15,209 bases of DNA from UBA1443 sp964445745 (GTDB lineage Bacteria > Omnitrophota > Omnitrophia > Omnitrophales > Aquincolibacteriaceae): the NCBI GenBank assembly GCA_964445745.1, contig CAYULU010000037.1, positions 1-15,209 on the forward strand. Reading direction: 5' to 3'. Under the pieces are notes generated by a model that saw only the letters and a list, made by a program, of their open reading frames with translations, was not told where the DNA came from and did no database searches. The translations under genes were made by a program, and so were the position numbers. Shown here piece after piece: positions 14,236-15,209 of the stretch; the first letter of the stretch is position 1; every line of letters starts with the position of its first letter.

Positions 14236-15209
14236 TGTTTACTTCGGGCGCGAGTTCGATCCCGAAAGTTTCTCTGACAGAGCTTTGCACATTGTAGGCA
14301 AAGGCAAGAATTTCTTTGGCTGTTGCCGCGCCGTAATTGACGATCACAAGGGCCTGTTTTTCGTAACAGCCGGTATTCCCCACTCGTTTTCCTTTCCAGC
14401 CACATTGTTCGATGAGCCATCCGGCGGAAATTTTGATTCCCTGAGAATCTTTGAACCAAGGAATCTTGGGATTTTTCTTAATGAATTGTTCGGCCCTTTT
14501 TTCTGTCAGGATAGGATTTTTAAAAAAACTTCCCGCATTCCCAAGAAGAGTGGCGCTGGGAAGTTTTGTCTGCCGGATTTCTGCAACGGTTTCACTGACT
14601 AATCGGGGTGAGAGGGTCTTGGGATTTATCGTCTCCAGTTTTGTTTTCAAGTCGCCGTAACTGACAGCGGGCCGATAAGTGACACCGGGGGCTGAGAGGT
14701 CAGATACTCTCAGGGATACTGTAATGAGAGCATACCGCCCTCTGAGTTCATTTTTAAAAATGCTGTTTCGATAGCCAAATCGGCATTCTTCAGGGGTGAA
14801 TTTACGGGTCTTGCCGCTTTCCAGATCCATAGCCTCAAGTTCCTCACATACATCCTTCAACTCGATTCCGTAGGCGCCGATATTTTGTACGGGGGAAGCC
14901 CCGACGGTTCCGGGAATCATGGAAAGATTTTCGAGGCCCGCAAGGTTTTGTCGCAGGGTCCAGTCCACGAGTTCCTGCCAGTCGACCCCGGCGCCCGCAC
15001 GGATGATAGCGTACCCATCCTGTCGTTTTGTGATTTCGATCCCAGGGATAGCTATCTTGATAATCAGGCCTTCAAAATTTTTTGTGAAAAGGACATTGCT
15101 TCCACTTCCCAAAACAAACTTTTTGTGACTGCGAAAAACGGAATGCTGCAGGATCTCAAGGATTTCGACCGCGGAACGCACCTCGGTGAAATAACGCGTC
15201 TGCACAGGG
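14228..15209 (-). CDS. murB: UDP-N-acetylenolpyruvoylglucosamine reductase (partial, N-terminus off the right edge)
   Basis: It reduces UDP-GlcNAc-enolpyruvate to UDP-MurNAc with NADPH and FAD, in peptidoglycan precursor synthesis. The sequence matches the E. coli-type (type I) enzyme: VLGSGSNVLF for FAD binding, GLENLSMIPGTVGASPVQNIGAYG, then CRFGYRNSIFK with the catalytic Arg codon at 14768-14770. LGNAGSFFKNP follows, with the proton-donor Ser codon at 14528-14530, and the terminal PEV Glu is at 14243-14245. The GTG at 15205 is not the real start: the family begins with a short block ending in NTFG just before this region, and the frame stays open to the edge. Its stop overlaps the uvrB stop region by eight bases in convergent orientation, with no terminator between them. 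Confidence 0.96.
   Translation of the reverse strand, partial: PVQTRYFTEVRSAVEILEILQHSVFRSHKKFVLGSGSNVLFTKNFEGLIIKIAIPGIEITKRQDGYAIIRAGAGVDWQELVDWTLRQNLAGLENLSMIPGTVGASPVQNIGAYGIELKDVCEELEAMDLESGKTRKFTPEECRFGYRNSIFKNELRGRYALITVSLRVSDLSAPGVTYRPAVSYGDLKTKLETINPKTLSPRLVSETVAEIRQTKLPSATLLGNAGSFFKNPILTEKRAEQFIKKNPKIPWFKDSQGIKISAGWLIEQCGWKGKRVGNTGCYEKQALVIVNYGAATAKEILAFAYNVQSSVRETFGIELAPEVNII

Noticed and set aside
14220..14250. Bidirectional terminator between uvrB and murB
   Set aside because: The two stops overlap by eight bases and I see no GC-rich stem with a T-run there.
15203..15205. GTG as the murB start
   Set aside because: The conserved N-terminal block of type I MurB is missing before it and the frame stays open to the edge, so the gene is cut by the window.

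Overview
The window reads as a scaffold piece from an uncultivated bacterium: it carries a run of exactly 100 N inside uvrB, G+C looks close to 50 %, and the genes are dense housekeeping genes with good Shine-Dalgarno sites. The order hom - thrC - apgM-like gene - lysC - cimA - valS, with a CHASE2 cyclase next door and an E. coli-type MurB nearby, reminds me of Omnitrophota or other PVC-side or Desulfobacterota-like genomes. This placement comes from memory of synteny and is only a weak inference.

Layout. Positions 1-1758 (minus strand) hold most of a CHASE2 adenylate/guanylate cyclase whose C-terminus runs off the left edge. A divergent spacer of about 300 bases (1759-2060) carries a promoter for each direction, plus hairpins. 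From 2061 to 14235 every gene is on the plus strand: hom, thrC, an apgM-like proposed homoserine kinase, lysC, cimA, valS, nadC, uvrB. At 14228-15209 murB lies on the minus strand, converging on uvrB with an 8-base overlap; its N-terminus is cut by the right edge.

How the genes work together. lysC, hom, the apgM-like gene and thrC would supply aspartate kinase, homoserine dehydrogenase, homoserine kinase and threonine synthase, i.e. most of the aspartate-to-threonine route (aspartate semialdehyde dehydrogenase is not here). cimA starts the threonine-independent citramalate route to isoleucine. valS charges tRNA with the related branched-chain amino acid valine. nadC (NAD synthesis), uvrB (excision repair) and murB (peptidoglycan precursor) are unrelated housekeeping genes.

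Most interesting points. (1) The protein in the homoserine-kinase position keeps the fold motifs of its family but has lost about five of the seven expected metal and nucleophile residues. (2) lysC contains a well-placed internal ribosome binding site and ATG that would make a separate regulatory beta subunit. (3) The cyclase promoter predicts a leaderless mRNA starting on the A of its ATG. (4) valS carries an in-frame insertion made partly of a 16-base tandem repeat. (5) The cimA-valS spacer is an inverted-repeat sequence that leaves valS without a visible Shine-Dalgarno site. I saw no CRISPR array, transposase, tRNA, rRNA or defence system.
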